This document shows positions 1-7,981 of a DNA stretch of 64,000 bases, one piece after another (the stretch's first letter is position 1; every line of letters begins with the position of its first letter). Source of the stretch: Candidatus Peribacteria bacterium (GTDB lineage: Bacteria; Patescibacteriota; Gracilibacteria; Peribacterales; Peribacteraceae); NCBI GenBank assembly GCA_023245865.1, contig JAHFJN010000001.1:1006957-1070956 (forward strand), written 5' to 3'. The notes beneath the pieces were generated by a model. That model had not been told where the DNA came from, did no database searches, and saw only the letters and a list, made by a program, of their open reading frames with translations. A program made the position numbers and the translations under genes.

Positions 1-49
1 ATTAGCCTAATGAAGCTAACGAAGCTACAAGCTAAGGAAGCTAGTCATG
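1..49 (+). other. 3' end of an intron or insert in 23S rRNA
   Basis: The conserved 23S segment GAAGTTCCGACCCGCACGAA starts near base 49-50, but the universally conserved bases that should precede it (the GGTAGCGAAATTCC...GTCGGGT stretch) are missing. Instead there is unrelated sequence with four spaced copies of an AAGCTA motif. This is best read as the last bases of an intron inserted at about E. coli position 1950, ending in G as group I introns do. Only the 3' end is inside the window, so its class and any encoded endonuclease cannot be seen. Confidence 0.6.
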
Positions 50-622
50 AAGTTCCGACCCGCACGAATGGTATAACGATCTGAGCACTGTCTCGACGCA
101 AGGCCCGGTGAAATTTCATTGACGGTGCAAATGCCGTCTTGATCACGGAAGGACGAAAAGACCCTATGAAGCTTTACTATACGCTGGCATTGTATTGTTT
201 GTTTGCGTGCGCAGGATAGGTGGGACCCTCTGAAGTTGGAGCTTTGGCTCTGATGGAGGGGCCGTTGAGATACCACCCTCGCGTACAGACGATACTCACC
301 TTGTCGCTGAAACGGCGCAAGGGACCGTGCTTGCTGGGTAGTTTAACTGGGGCGGTTGCCTCCTAAAATGTAACGGAGGCGCGCAATGGTCCACTAGCGC
401 CGGATGGAAATCGGCGTGGTAGTGTAATCGCACACGTGGGCCTGACTGTGAGGCTGACAAGCCGAGCAGAGACGAAAGTCGGCGATAGTGATCCGGCAAC
501 CTGAGCATTTAATAGTGCTCATTACCACGTGGGTGGGTTGTCGCTCAACGGATAAAAGTTACTCTAGGGATAACAGGCTGATCAGTCCCAAGCGCCCACA
601 GCGACGGACTGGTTTGGCACCT

Positions 623-1469
623 TAAATTCGGGGTGCTATGAGGGTAACCTCATACCAAAAATTCGGCTTATAACGGTGAACCCGTCCGTAGCATTGGTGG
701 GTGTACGAGTGTACCATTATGTCCATGCTACCCGGCGATACCGCGGGAAGTCTGAATGCATTGCAACATGCAATTTTGGTCGGCAGTCTTCTGGGCGATG
801 GAACGCTCCGGAGACAAGGGACGCGCACAAATGCGCTGTTCGAAGTGAATCACTCGTTTGCTTTCAAAGACTACGTCGATTGGAAGTACGAGCAACTGAG
901 AACATTGGTCCTCACGCCGCCGAAAGCCCGAAGGGGCAATGGAAAGCGTGTTGCGTATCGATTTACGACTCGGAGTCTTCCGATTTTTACTCGCTACTAC
1001 GAATGGTTCTACAAAAGCGGGAAGAAGCGGATTCCACGAGATATCATCCTCAATCCTATAATTCTAGCAGTATGGTTTATGGATGATGGAACGAAGAGTC
1101 GATCAGCGATCGTTCTCAATACACAGCAGTGCAATCTGAGTGAGCAGCAATGCCTCCAGCGTGCGCTGCAAAAGAGTTTTGGGATCAGATCCGCGTTGAA
1201 CCGTGATCGAGGATATCTTCGATTGCGTATAACAACGGAAAGCACAACGGTCTTCGAAAAAATTGTACGACCGTACGTGCTCCCCTGTTTTCGATACAAA
1301 TTGCATTCATGACCCTGTAACGACTGACCCGAAAGGGGAGACTGTCCGCCTCAAGCGGACGGTAAGACGCCGAGTCCTGCCACACTTATATCAGGCTATG
1401 GTCGCTGACCTACGGCCGATGGCAGGAACAAGATATAGTCTGCGCCATGTGAAAGCATGGAATACCGTA
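623..1469 (+). other. Group I intron in 23S rRNA at about E. coli position 2500
   Basis: It splits the peptidyl-transferase sequence GGCACCT|CGATGTCGG, between positions equivalent to U2500 and C2501. P1 is visible: exon bases GCACCT (617-622) pair with GGGTGC (631-636), with the usual U-G pair at the splice site. An S-element-like AAGATATAGTC (about 1431-1441), a GTCCGCC/GGCGGAC-type hairpin near 1343-1360 and a P9-like hairpin CCATG-TGAAAG-CATGG (1445-1460) follow. It carries an open frame for a LAGLIDADG protein. The 3' end is ambiguous: exon alignment puts it at A1469, whereas the usual terminal G would be G1467. Confidence 0.85.
719..1312 (+). CDS. LAGLIDADG homing endonuclease in 23S intron
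   Basis: Intron-encoded DNA endonuclease that would cut an intron-less 23S gene and spread the intron; some members also help splicing (family knowledge). About 197 residues from the ATG at 719; an in-frame GTG at 701 would add six residues. Two LAGLIDADG helices are visible: LVGSLLGDGTL near the N-terminus and LAVWFMDDGTK in the middle, with the acidic GDG and DDG residues in place, so this is a complete two-motif monomeric enzyme of usual length. It sits between P1 and the catalytic core of the intron. No frameshift or stop interrupts it, so activity is plausible. The start codon is uncertain. Confidence 0.85.
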   Translation: MSMLPGDTAGSLNALQHAILVGSLLGDGTLRRQGTRTNALFEVNHSFAFKDYVDWKYEQLRTLVLTPPKARRGNGKRVAYRFTTRSLPIFTRYYEWFYKSGKKRIPRDIILNPIILAVWFMDDGTKSRSAIVLNTQQCNLSEQQCLQRALQKSFGIRSALNRDRGYLRLRITTESTTVFEKIVRPYVLPCFRYKLHS

Positions 1470-1530
1470 CGATGTCGGCTCATCACATCCTGGGGGTGGA
1501 GAAGCTCCCAAGGGTCCGGCTGTTCGCCGG

Positions 1531-1574
<44 letters not shown>

Positions 1575-1856
1575 TGGCCTCTATCCTCCGTGGTCCCGTG
1601 GAAACTTGAAGGAAGCTGCTCCTAGTACGAGAGGACCGGAGCGGACGAACCTCTGGTGTACCTGTTGTCGTGTCAACGGCATTGCAGGGTAGCTATGTTC
1701 GGCCGGGATAACCGCTGAAGGCATCTAAGCGGGAAGCCCCTCCTAAGATAGTGTTTCCCCATAAGCCCGCAGGAAGATCACCTGCTAGATCGGTCACAGG
1801 TGCACGCGCAGTAATGCGTTTAGCCGAGTGATACGAACGGGCAATTGAACGTTTTT

Positions 1857-1904
1857 CAACTTCGCAATGCGAAGTTGTCCACCGTAGCTTTATGCGAAGG
1901 TGGA
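1857..1904 (+). other. Two adjacent hairpins after 23S rRNA
   Basis: A perfect 9-bp stem CAACTTCGC/GCGAAGTTG with a 3-base loop (1857-1877) is followed directly by a 6-bp stem TCCACC/GGTGGA (1878-1904). They lie in the 23S-5S spacer just after the mature 23S end and are probably processing signals. No U-run follows, so they are not a terminator. The rest of the spacer to 2020 holds no tRNA. Confidence 0.5.
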
Positions 1905-2032
1905 TTACTTCCTTTGCAACAACCCTGTACTGTTCTTGTGTCATAAAGCGAGCATGATTTGCTCATAGATTGCATGTCGGCCGATGGAACTTGGATGTAT
2001 CATGCCATTGTTCCTTTATATCAGAGTTCAAA

Positions 2033-2150
2033 GTCTTGGTGTCTCGAGCGGTGAGGATACACCTGATCCCATACCGAACTCAGCAGTTAAGCTCACCAGC
2101 GCCGATGATAGTAGACCCCTGGTCTGTGAAAGTAGGCCGATGCCAAGACT
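2033..2150 (+). rRNA. rrf: 5S rRNA
   Basis: Contains the conserved loop-C region CCGAACTCAGCAGTTAAG and the loop-E/helix IV segment with GTAGACCCC, bounded by helix I arms TCTTGG and CCAAGA. Length about 118 bases is normal. The helix I pairing continues outside the mature molecule (AGTTCAAAG upstream with CTTTGAACT downstream), giving a continuous stem of about 15 bp from 2026 to 2157, presumably the precursor processing stem. It is followed by a T-rich run that may end the rRNA transcript. Confidence 0.95.
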
Positions 2151-2204
2151 TTGAACTTTGCTTTTGTTACAATCCTTAAGGGGTCAAGAAGGTCCTCAGT
2201 GACA

Positions 2205-3722
2205 TCACTTTGTCTGTTCGTTCTGTCCCACAACCTTCACTGCAGCTTTCTTCTTTCCAGGTACCGAGAAGATCCGCATTGCGCGTAGGTGCAGTTTTTC
2301 GCCTTTGAGGAGGAAATTGCCGAACTGCCACGTATCCGCGGTCGGATTTTTCGTGCCCGTCGGTGTCCAGTCGAGGGGTACGGAGGGGATCTGCCCAAGG
2401 TACGGGGCGGCGATGGCGAGGATTTCTTTGTATGGGAGCTGATCGGGAACGAGCACGCCCTCGCGCGGATGTTCGATCATCCAGCAGACGGCAGCGAGGA
2501 CGGACGCTGCGACCTGGAGGGTGGTGGCGTTTTGGTGAGGAACGAGAGATCGCGCTTCGTTGATGTCGAGGATGGTGCCGGTCCACCAAGACTTGTACGG
2601 GTGGCCCATGAGCAGCACCCCGAGTTCGTCGTGTCCGCTGATGATTTCATCGCTGAGGATCTTCCACTTGTCTTGGAGCTGGTAGTTATGGACGCGCATG
2701 CTCTCGAGGGACTTCCACGCGTCTTTGCAGGGACAGTAGGCGTAGTGAACGGTCGGGCGATACACGGCCGTACCATTTTCCCAGACTGTGAGGGCGTCGG
2801 ACATCGTGAAGGCTTCCCCGTGCCGCACGATCATCCCTGTGATTTCCGCGCTCGGGACGCGGGACCGGACGTACGTATCGATACCGAACTGGTTGATACA
2901 GATCTGATTCTTAGGTCCTTGCTCATGCTCGCAGGCGCCTGCGGGCAGCGTACGTTCGTGCGTACCCCAACCGAGTTCGGCGGGCGCGATGCCTTCCTCA
3001 CGAAAACCTTCCACGCTCCACGTATTACGAAACTCGTGCGGGTTGTGACGGTCGCTGGTGGTTTGGGTGTCGATTTCGCTGATGTGAATGACGTTGACGT
3101 TGAGCAGCTGGGCGAGACGCGGGAACGATTCCTCGCGCAAGGCGGACTCGAGGGCCGTGCGTCCGGGATCCATGGGCTTCTCGGACAGTACCTTCTGCGC
3201 GATGTCCGCGAGAGCCATTTTTGTGAAATGCGAGACGAGGCCGGGGTTGGCGCCGTGCTCGAGGATCGCGGTCGCTCCGAATTTCTTTTTCCATCCGGCG
3301 ACCATGTTGCGGATCGCCATGTGGCGGACGTAGAGCGTTTTTTCCGTCGGCTTTTTTTGGTCGGCATTCGTGTACGGGTCCCAGAGTTCGACCGAGGTGT
3401 TCACGTAGAGGACGTCCTGTTCGTGGCACCAGTCGAGGAGGTCGCAGCAGTCAATGTTCCACGCCAAATCGATGATCATATCGCCGGCACCCACATACTC
3501 GGAAAGTTGCTGCCTGTAGCGCTCAATGACAATGCGTTCCTGCACGTACCGTACGCCCTCTGCGAGGATGTCTTTCACTCCCTCCCGGCAGTCCGTCATA
3601 TCGAGGATCGTGATCCGCTCGCGCGGCATGTCGAGGTGCTTGAGCAGGAGCGGCAACGTGCAGCGTGCGACCCCGCCGCAGCCGAGGACGAGGATCTTGC
3701 CGTTGAAAGGAATCTTCTTCAT
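2205..3722 (-). CDS. hss: Homospermidine synthase
   Basis: NAD-dependent enzyme making sym-homospermidine from putrescine and/or spermidine. 505 residues, near the family's usual 470-490. A Rossmann nucleotide-binding motif VLGCGGVAR lies at residues 12-20. Family motifs follow: HGANPGLVSHF (156-166), EIDTQTT (216-222), NTWSVEGF (233-240, with the Trp that in the Blastochloris enzyme holds the substrate by cation-pi contact), PAELGWGTHE (247-256) and RHGEAFTMSDAL (300-311, with the His and Glu of the active site). The start at 3722 is supported by a -10 box about 9 bases upstream. A saccharopine-dehydrogenase-like enzyme is the alternative, but the motifs fit homospermidine synthase well. Confidence 0.9.
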   Translation of the reverse strand: MKKIPFNGKILVLGCGGVARCTLPLLLKHLDMPRERITILDMTDCREGVKDILAEGVRYVQERIVIERYRQQLSEYVGAGDMIIDLAWNIDCCDLLDWCHEQDVLYVNTSVELWDPYTNADQKKPTEKTLYVRHMAIRNMVAGWKKKFGATAILEHGANPGLVSHFTKMALADIAQKVLSEKPMDPGRTALESALREESFPRLAQLLNVNVIHISEIDTQTTSDRHNPHEFRNTWSVEGFREEGIAPAELGWGTHERTLPAGACEHEQGPKNQICINQFGIDTYVRSRVPSAEITGMIVRHGEAFTMSDALTVWENGTAVYRPTVHYAYCPCKDAWKSLESMRVHNYQLQDKWKILSDEIISGHDELGVLLMGHPYKSWWTGTILDINEARSLVPHQNATTLQVAASVLAAVCWMIEHPREGVLVPDQLPYKEILAIAAPYLGQIPSVPLDWTPTGTKNPTADTWQFGNFLLKGEKLHLRAMRIFSVPGKKKAAVKVVGQNEQTK

Positions 3723-3730
3723 GTCGCGTC

Positions 3731-3736
3731 AGTGTA
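3731..3736 (-). promoter_or_regulatory. -10 box of hss
   Basis: TACACT on the minus strand, 8 bases from the start codon, implying a leaderless or nearly leaderless hss transcript. No convincing -35 box at the right spacing. Confidence 0.4.
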
Positions 3737-3798
3737 CAAACATTGCACGCAAAATCTAGAGGAATTTCTGGAAAATTTCCCTCGATGTTGCGTAGGCA

Positions 3799-5091
3799 TC
3801 ATTGTCGGAGGAGCATCTCGTCGATCTGTCCCTCGAGGCCGGTTTTGCCCGAGAGTTCGAGAGACTGGAGCAAGCTCGCACGCATGACTTCCAGGTGGTT
3901 CAGCACATCGCCGATCGCCGTGCAGTGATCGGCGTTCGCGAGACACTTGGTGCGCGTGTTCGTGTAGAGCGTGAGGGCCGTCAGGTATTCCGTCGATGTG
4001 GTCGAGGACGAATTCACCTGTTCCTGCTGGAGCAGCGTGAAGACGTTTGGCAGCGCGCCAAAGATGCCGTCGAGCTTCGCGATGATGCCGTCGGCTTTGG
4101 GTGCGCTCACCGCAGGTGCCGCCTTCGCTATCGCCTGCTGAGCATCTTGGAGCATGACACGCAGTTCTCCCGCCTTCGCCTCGATGTCACCGGCCGTCAG
4201 GTCCTCTGTATCGATGTCGATGCTCAGTTGCGTCAGACGTGTGACGGTCTGCGAGACTGCAGCCGAGGCATCCGGACTGAGCGGCTGCTCTGAGAGCACG
4301 TGCATGCGCTGCGTCGCGCTCGTGATGGCATCGCGCAGTTTCTGCATTGCTTCATTGCGGATCGCTTGCGTGTGAAACTTTTCATCGAGACGAATCTGGA
4401 GCTCTTCGTCCTGTGCCTGTATCTCTTCCTCTGTGGGGGAGTCCGAAGGGGGCGGTGGGGCGACGAGCGTTGGAACAGTTTGGATGCGCGGGCGCGTGGG
4501 TCCGCCGTCCGTAGGTTCGGGGGTGACGGGTGGTTGAACGGATGGCGTGCCGAGGTGTCCGCTTTGATCGCGATCGCACGCTTCACGGTCGGTCGTCCAT
4601 TCTCCATTGTTTTTGAAACAACCGAGCTTCGGCTGCGTATCGCTCGGGCCGGAGTTACCGGTTGGCGGCTGTGGAATGGGAGGTAGTGGAATCGTTGGTA
4701 CCGTGCCCGAGGGGGCAGGAACCCCGGGAACAATGGGCGGGACAACGGGGCCGCCGTTGCCCGTGCCGGCAGTACCCGTTGCAGCAGCGCTGCTCGCACT
4801 GCTTTTTTCACCTTCTGCATCTTTACAATCAGGATTGAATGTACACAAAGGGTCATTACAACGAATCAAGGTCAGCATGCCGGGAAGCTTGCAGAGATGC
4901 TCGCGATCTTCACTGCTCTTGCTGCTCGCACTCGACTGTCTAGATGTTTCACCGCTTCCTCTTCCACCTGATGTGCCATTGCCAGGCCCCGATTGGCCTC
5001 GCAGATCTACCATGGTGGTGAGTCCCGCCATGAGTGCGGACACGAGCGTGACGAGCAGAACTTGGTTTCCAAGAATGGTGCGTCTGTTCAT
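3799..5091 (-). CDS. Secreted or membrane-anchored Ser/Pro-rich protein with helical C-terminus
   Basis: Not recognised as a known family. 430 residues from the ATG at 5091, chosen because a hydrophobic signal/anchor (VLLVTLVSALMAGLTTMV) follows directly and a promoter lies just upstream; the frame stays open further up but that part overlaps the promoter. Order of regions: N-terminal anchor, Gly/Ser-rich stretch, a small Cys cluster (CKLPGMLTLIRC...C...C), a long Pro/Gly/Ser/Thr linker to about residue 215, then a charged helical region likely to form coiled coil. It is convergent with nothing and shares strand with hss. It resembles the other Ser-rich surface proteins of the window in composition, so an envelope role is inferred. 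Confidence 0.7.
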   Translation of the reverse strand: MNRRTILGNQVLLVTLVSALMAGLTTMVDLRGQSGPGNGTSGGRGSGETSRQSSASSKSSEDREHLCKLPGMLTLIRCNDPLCTFNPDCKDAEGEKSSASSAAATGTAGTGNGGPVVPPIVPGVPAPSGTVPTIPLPPIPQPPTGNSGPSDTQPKLGCFKNNGEWTTDREACDRDQSGHLGTPSVQPPVTPEPTDGGPTRPRIQTVPTLVAPPPPSDSPTEEEIQAQDEELQIRLDEKFHTQAIRNEAMQKLRDAITSATQRMHVLSEQPLSPDASAAVSQTVTRLTQLSIDIDTEDLTAGDIEAKAGELRVMLQDAQQAIAKAAPAVSAPKADGIIAKLDGIFGALPNVFTLLQQEQVNSSSTTSTEYLTALTLYTNTRTKCLANADHCTAIGDVLNHLEVMRASLLQSLELSGKTGLEGQIDEMLLRQ

Positions 5092-5125
5092 AGAGAGTGG
5101 GTGTGGATGTGAATGTTTCCTAGAT

Positions 5126-5155
5126 AGTATACACCAAAATGCATGCTCTTGCCAA
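5126..5155 (-). promoter_or_regulatory. Promoter of the secreted protein gene at 3799-5091
   Basis: Minus strand: -35 TTGGCA (5150-5155), 18-bp spacer, -10 TATACT (5126-5131). It is back to back with the sensor kinase promoter, so the two genes share a compact divergent control region. Confidence 0.6.
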
Positions 5156-5158
5156 GAA

Positions 5159-5187
5159 TTGTCTGTGATGCAAAAAAATGGTACAAT
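5159..5187 (+). promoter_or_regulatory. Promoter of the sensor kinase gene
   Basis: -35 TTGTCT (5159-5164), 17-bp spacer, -10 TACAAT (5182-5187). The predicted start of transcription (about 5194) is only a few bases from the ATG at 5197, so the mRNA would be essentially leaderless. Confidence 0.6.
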
Positions 5188-5196
5188 GAACAGATT

Positions 5197-6852
5197 ATGG
5201 TGAAAAATTTCCACTCACTGCGATGGGGCCTGCCGTTCCTCGCGGCACTCCTCCCGATCGTGCTCCTGAGCGTGTATTCCTTCAATACCGCCTCGCGGTC
5301 GGTGGAGGATCTTGTCGAGTCGAGCAATCTCTCCGCCACCAATGATGTCGGACAACTCCTCACGCAAGACATGCTGCGCACGGTGACGATCGGCCATGCC
5401 ATCGCGTCGGTCCCCTCGACACTCCGTGCCATCAAAAACCAAGATGACTTCGCGATGCGCACGTCCCTGCAGGCGATTGTCCTTACGTATCCGCAAATCG
5501 ACCGCGCCTTCATTACCGACAAGCGCGGCATTCTCTGGAGCAACTTCCCGCCTGTGCCGGGGGTCTTTGGCTCACACCAGCAAGATACCGAATGGTACCG
5601 GGGCGTTTCGCAGCACTGGAAGCCTTACATTTCGGGGGTGTACCTTTCGTCGCGTGTTGCGAAATCTCCCGTCGTTGCGATCGCGATTCCGATTCAGGAC
5701 GGTTCGGGCGCGGTGCAAGGGTCGCTGGTGCTCGAGTATCGTACGGCGCAGATCAACCGCTGGTTGCAAAACATTCGCTTGGCTCGTACGGGGTTCCTCT
5801 ACGTCGTCGACCAGTCCGGATCGATCGTCGCGCATCCGCACGTGAACTCCAACGATCAGGTTTCAAAACAGTATGCCGACGTACTCCTGATCAAGCGGGC
5901 GCAGCAAGGAGTCTTTTCGACGGCGCAGTATCGCGATCCGATGTCCGGAAAAACCATGATCGCAAGCTTCCAGCCCATCTCCATCGGTCACAACACCTGG
6001 GTGATCGTTGCGCAGCAGCCTGTCGACGAGGCTTATGAATTACTCGATCGTCTGAAGTGGCGCATCAGTATAGCCGGGGGACTCTTGACCCTTCTCACGC
6101 TCGGGATGGTGGTGGCCCTCGCTGCCACGAGCGCGCGCAATGAACGGCTCAATCGACAGCTCGCTAGCAAGAATCAGACGCTCCAGGATATCACTTCGTT
6201 TGTGTCGCATCAGTTGCGCGCTCCTGTGACCGCCATGCGCTGGACCATCGAAAGTATCCTCGACGGAGATTACGGGTCTTTGAGCGAGGAGATGAAAGGC
6301 CAGATCAAAAATCTCGATGATGTTGCGGTGCAGAATGGCAACCTCATCAATGACATTCTGAATATCTCGCGTATCGATCGCGGTGTGATCGAGGTGAAGA
6401 CGGAGCAAGTGCCATTGAAAGACGTGGTGGAGCGGGCACTGCGCGATTATCGAGTCGCGCTCGAGAAAGCGGGGCTCAGCCTGACGCTCGTTGGAATGGA
6501 TCTGCCGATCACCGTGATGGTCGATAAAGAAAAAATGGCGGAGTCGGTGACGAACGCGATCAGCAACGCCATCAAGCATACGAAGACCGGCGGTATCACG
6601 GTGCGACTCCGCAAGGATGAAAAAAACGGATACATCGATGTCACGGATACCGGCGAGGGCATAAGCCAAGAAATCATGGACAGACTCTTCAGTCGCACGG
6701 GTATCGCGGGCAGTAACACCAACTCCGCGCTGAGCACCGGTCTGGGGCTCTACATCGCGCGCAACTTCATGCAGCTCCAAAAAGGCGATATCACGGTTTC
6801 CTCCGAAGTCGGGAAAGGAAGCACTTTCACCTACAGCATTCCTCTGCTATAA
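5197..6852 (+). CDS. Membrane sensor histidine kinase with Cache-type sensor
   Basis: Two-component sensor that autophosphorylates on His in response to an extracellular signal. 551 residues from the ATG at 5197, favoured over the longer frame because the promoter lies just before it. TM1 at about residues 10-28, an extracytoplasmic domain of about 250 residues with double-Cache-like features (IDRAFITDKRGILW, GFLYVVDQSGSIVAHP), TM2 (SIAGGLLTLLTLGMVVALAA), then HisKA with the H-box FVSHQLRAP, N-box NAISNAIKHTK, G1 DTGEGI and G2 STGLGLYIA. All catalytic boxes are intact. No response regulator gene is adjacent, so it is an orphan kinase here. The ligand cannot be told from sequence. Confidence 0.9.
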   Translation: MVKNFHSLRWGLPFLAALLPIVLLSVYSFNTASRSVEDLVESSNLSATNDVGQLLTQDMLRTVTIGHAIASVPSTLRAIKNQDDFAMRTSLQAIVLTYPQIDRAFITDKRGILWSNFPPVPGVFGSHQQDTEWYRGVSQHWKPYISGVYLSSRVAKSPVVAIAIPIQDGSGAVQGSLVLEYRTAQINRWLQNIRLARTGFLYVVDQSGSIVAHPHVNSNDQVSKQYADVLLIKRAQQGVFSTAQYRDPMSGKTMIASFQPISIGHNTWVIVAQQPVDEAYELLDRLKWRISIAGGLLTLLTLGMVVALAATSARNERLNRQLASKNQTLQDITSFVSHQLRAPVTAMRWTIESILDGDYGSLSEEMKGQIKNLDDVAVQNGNLINDILNISRIDRGVIEVKTEQVPLKDVVERALRDYRVALEKAGLSLTLVGMDLPITVMVDKEKMAESVTNAISNAIKHTKTGGITVRLRKDEKNGYIDVTDTGEGISQEIMDRLFSRTGIAGSNTNSALSTGLGLYIARNFMQLQKGDITVSSEVGKGSTFTYSIPLL

Positions 6853-6853
6853 T
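6848..6853 (+). promoter_or_regulatory. -10 box of the SLH-protein gene
   Basis: TATAAT overlapping the kinase stop codon, 33 bases before the ATG at 6887. A weak TTTCAC lies 17 bp upstream. Suggests the SLH gene can be transcribed independently. Confidence 0.5.
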
Positions 6854-6886
6854 AGAACCGAACATACACATCCCTTCCACTCTCCT

Positions 6887-7648
6887 ATGTCACGCGCTCT
6901 TCTGATTCTCTCGAATGTCTTGATGGGACTGCTCTTGGTACCGGTCGCACACGGATTTTTCAATCAGCTCGATGAGCTCAAGGCGGAACTCGCGACGCTC
7001 CAGACCGCCCATGCTGCGGATTTCGGGGACTTGATGAATACGCTCGACGACATCTCCGGACCGAGCTTCTCGGATGTGAGTGCGACGAAGGATTGGTTCG
7101 GAAAGTATGTCGCGTCTGTCAGTGACTGGGGAATTGTGTCTGGCTACCGCGATGCGCAGGGAAACCTCATCGGAAAGTTTGGTCCCGGCAACAATGTGAC
7201 GGTCGCGGAATTACTCAAAATGTCTTTCAAGGCGGCGCAGGTGGATGAAGCGCAGTGCAGCCTCGTGCCTCCGACTCTCTCGCAGGCGATCGGCCACTGG
7301 GCCGCAAGCTATGTATCGTGTGGTGAACAGAAGAATGTGCGGATCCTCAAGGATCCGAATGTTGATCTCAATCGCCCTGCCAAGCGCGCCGAAGTCGTGA
7401 GCGTGCTCGATGATGTCTTTGGTGAGAAGGTGCCGCCTCTGTTTTCGAACTTTAAGGACACGCAGGGGCATCCGCTGGAGTCCGATATTGCGTATGCCTA
7501 CACGCGCGGTATCGTAAGTGGTGACGAGAAGAATGGTGTGGAGCTCGGGACATTCCGTCCCGACGCAGCCATCAATCGGGCCGAAGTTGCAAAGATCGTG
7601 TATCAATGGCTCAAGCAGAAGGTGAAACAGGAGGTTGCACAGTCATAA
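6887..7648 (+). CDS. Secreted S-layer-homology (SLH) domain protein
   Basis: 253 residues with a signal peptide (hydrophobic LILSNVLMGLLLVPVAHG at about residues 5-22), a short helical segment, then two SLH-type repeats. The first runs from FSDVSATKDWFGKYV through GIVSGYRD to FGPGNNVTVAELLKM, the second from NFKDTQGHPLESDIAY through GIVSGDE to FRPDAAINRAEVAKIV. SLH domains usually bind pyruvylated wall polymers and anchor S-layers or surface enzymes (family knowledge). With nothing attached beyond the repeats this may be a small wall-binding protein. Only two repeats are clear, whereas three are common in anchoring proteins. A second SLH protein is encoded at 34469-35596. Confidence 0.8.
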   Translation: MSRALLILSNVLMGLLLVPVAHGFFNQLDELKAELATLQTAHAADFGDLMNTLDDISGPSFSDVSATKDWFGKYVASVSDWGIVSGYRDAQGNLIGKFGPGNNVTVAELLKMSFKAAQVDEAQCSLVPPTLSQAIGHWAASYVSCGEQKNVRILKDPNVDLNRPAKRAEVVSVLDDVFGEKVPPLFSNFKDTQGHPLESDIAYAYTRGIVSGDEKNGVELGTFRPDAAINRAEVAKIVYQWLKQKVKQEVAQS

Positions 7649-7691
7649 AGGGTGCACAAGTTTTTTTTGTTCCCTTTATTTTTTTATGTGT

Positions 7692-7718
7692 CCTTTCTTG
7701 TCAGGGCAACAAGAAAGG
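7692..7718. repeat. CTTTCTT hairpin repeat, copy 1
   Basis: Perfect 10-bp inverted repeat CCTTTCTTGT/ACAAGAAAGG with a 7-base loop, followed by CCAAAGAAATGCTCCGCC. The same layout (hairpin, then CAAAGAAA and GC...CCGCC) recurs at 38772-38820. Confidence 0.65.
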
Positions 7719-7804
7719 ACCAAAGAAATGCTCCGCCAGGTGGCGCCCCCTCCGCTGGCCGCAACACCCCCGCGGCACTGGCGGGGTCCCCTCCGTCTAT
7801 TCCT

Positions 7805-7834
7805 TGTGTCATTCTGAGCGTAGTCGAAGAACAC
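7805..7834. repeat. Dispersed TCCTGAGC/TCGAAGG-type repeat, copy 1
   Basis: TGTCATTCTGAGCGTAGTCGAAGAACACA resembles the copies at 20161-20246, 23551-23607, 29383-29417 and 43716-43746. Such short repeats are widespread in environmental bacterial genomes (general knowledge); their origin is unclear. Confidence 0.65.
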
Positions 7835-7981
7835 ATCTCCGAGTCGAACATGCCTCCTTGGTTCAAGAACAGTCGGCACGTTGTTCATTGGCGGCGGGCA
7901 CCTCCTGTGTCATGTCGAGTGTCCGCCTAAGGCGGATGTATCGAGACACGGCATGATTCTACGAAGTGCTATCATCCATTC

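Larger units (their letters stand above)
7649..7981. other. Intergenic region made of repeats
   Basis: No gene is supported. It contains a T-rich run after the SLH gene stop (possible terminator, AAAGGG...CCCTTT then ATTTTTTT), the CCTTTCTTGT hairpin element, a GC-rich stretch, a copy of the dispersed TCATTCTGAGC-TCGAAG repeat and a second repeat part containing the inverted TCCGCCTAAGGCGGA. A TATCAT -10-like box (7970-7975) lies just before the next ATG at 7982. Confidence 0.6.

Noticed and set aside
1857..1904. tRNA gene in the 23S-5S spacer
   Set aside because: Only two simple hairpins; no T-arm or acceptor pairing.
2289..3887. Long open frame of 532 codons on the plus strand opposite hss
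   Set aside because: It is the antisense shadow of hss in GC-rich codons; no motif, and hss itself has full family motifs.
7635..7956. Several short frames in the spacer after the SLH gene
   Set aside because: All lie in repeat sequence and have repeat-derived composition; no promoter or homology.
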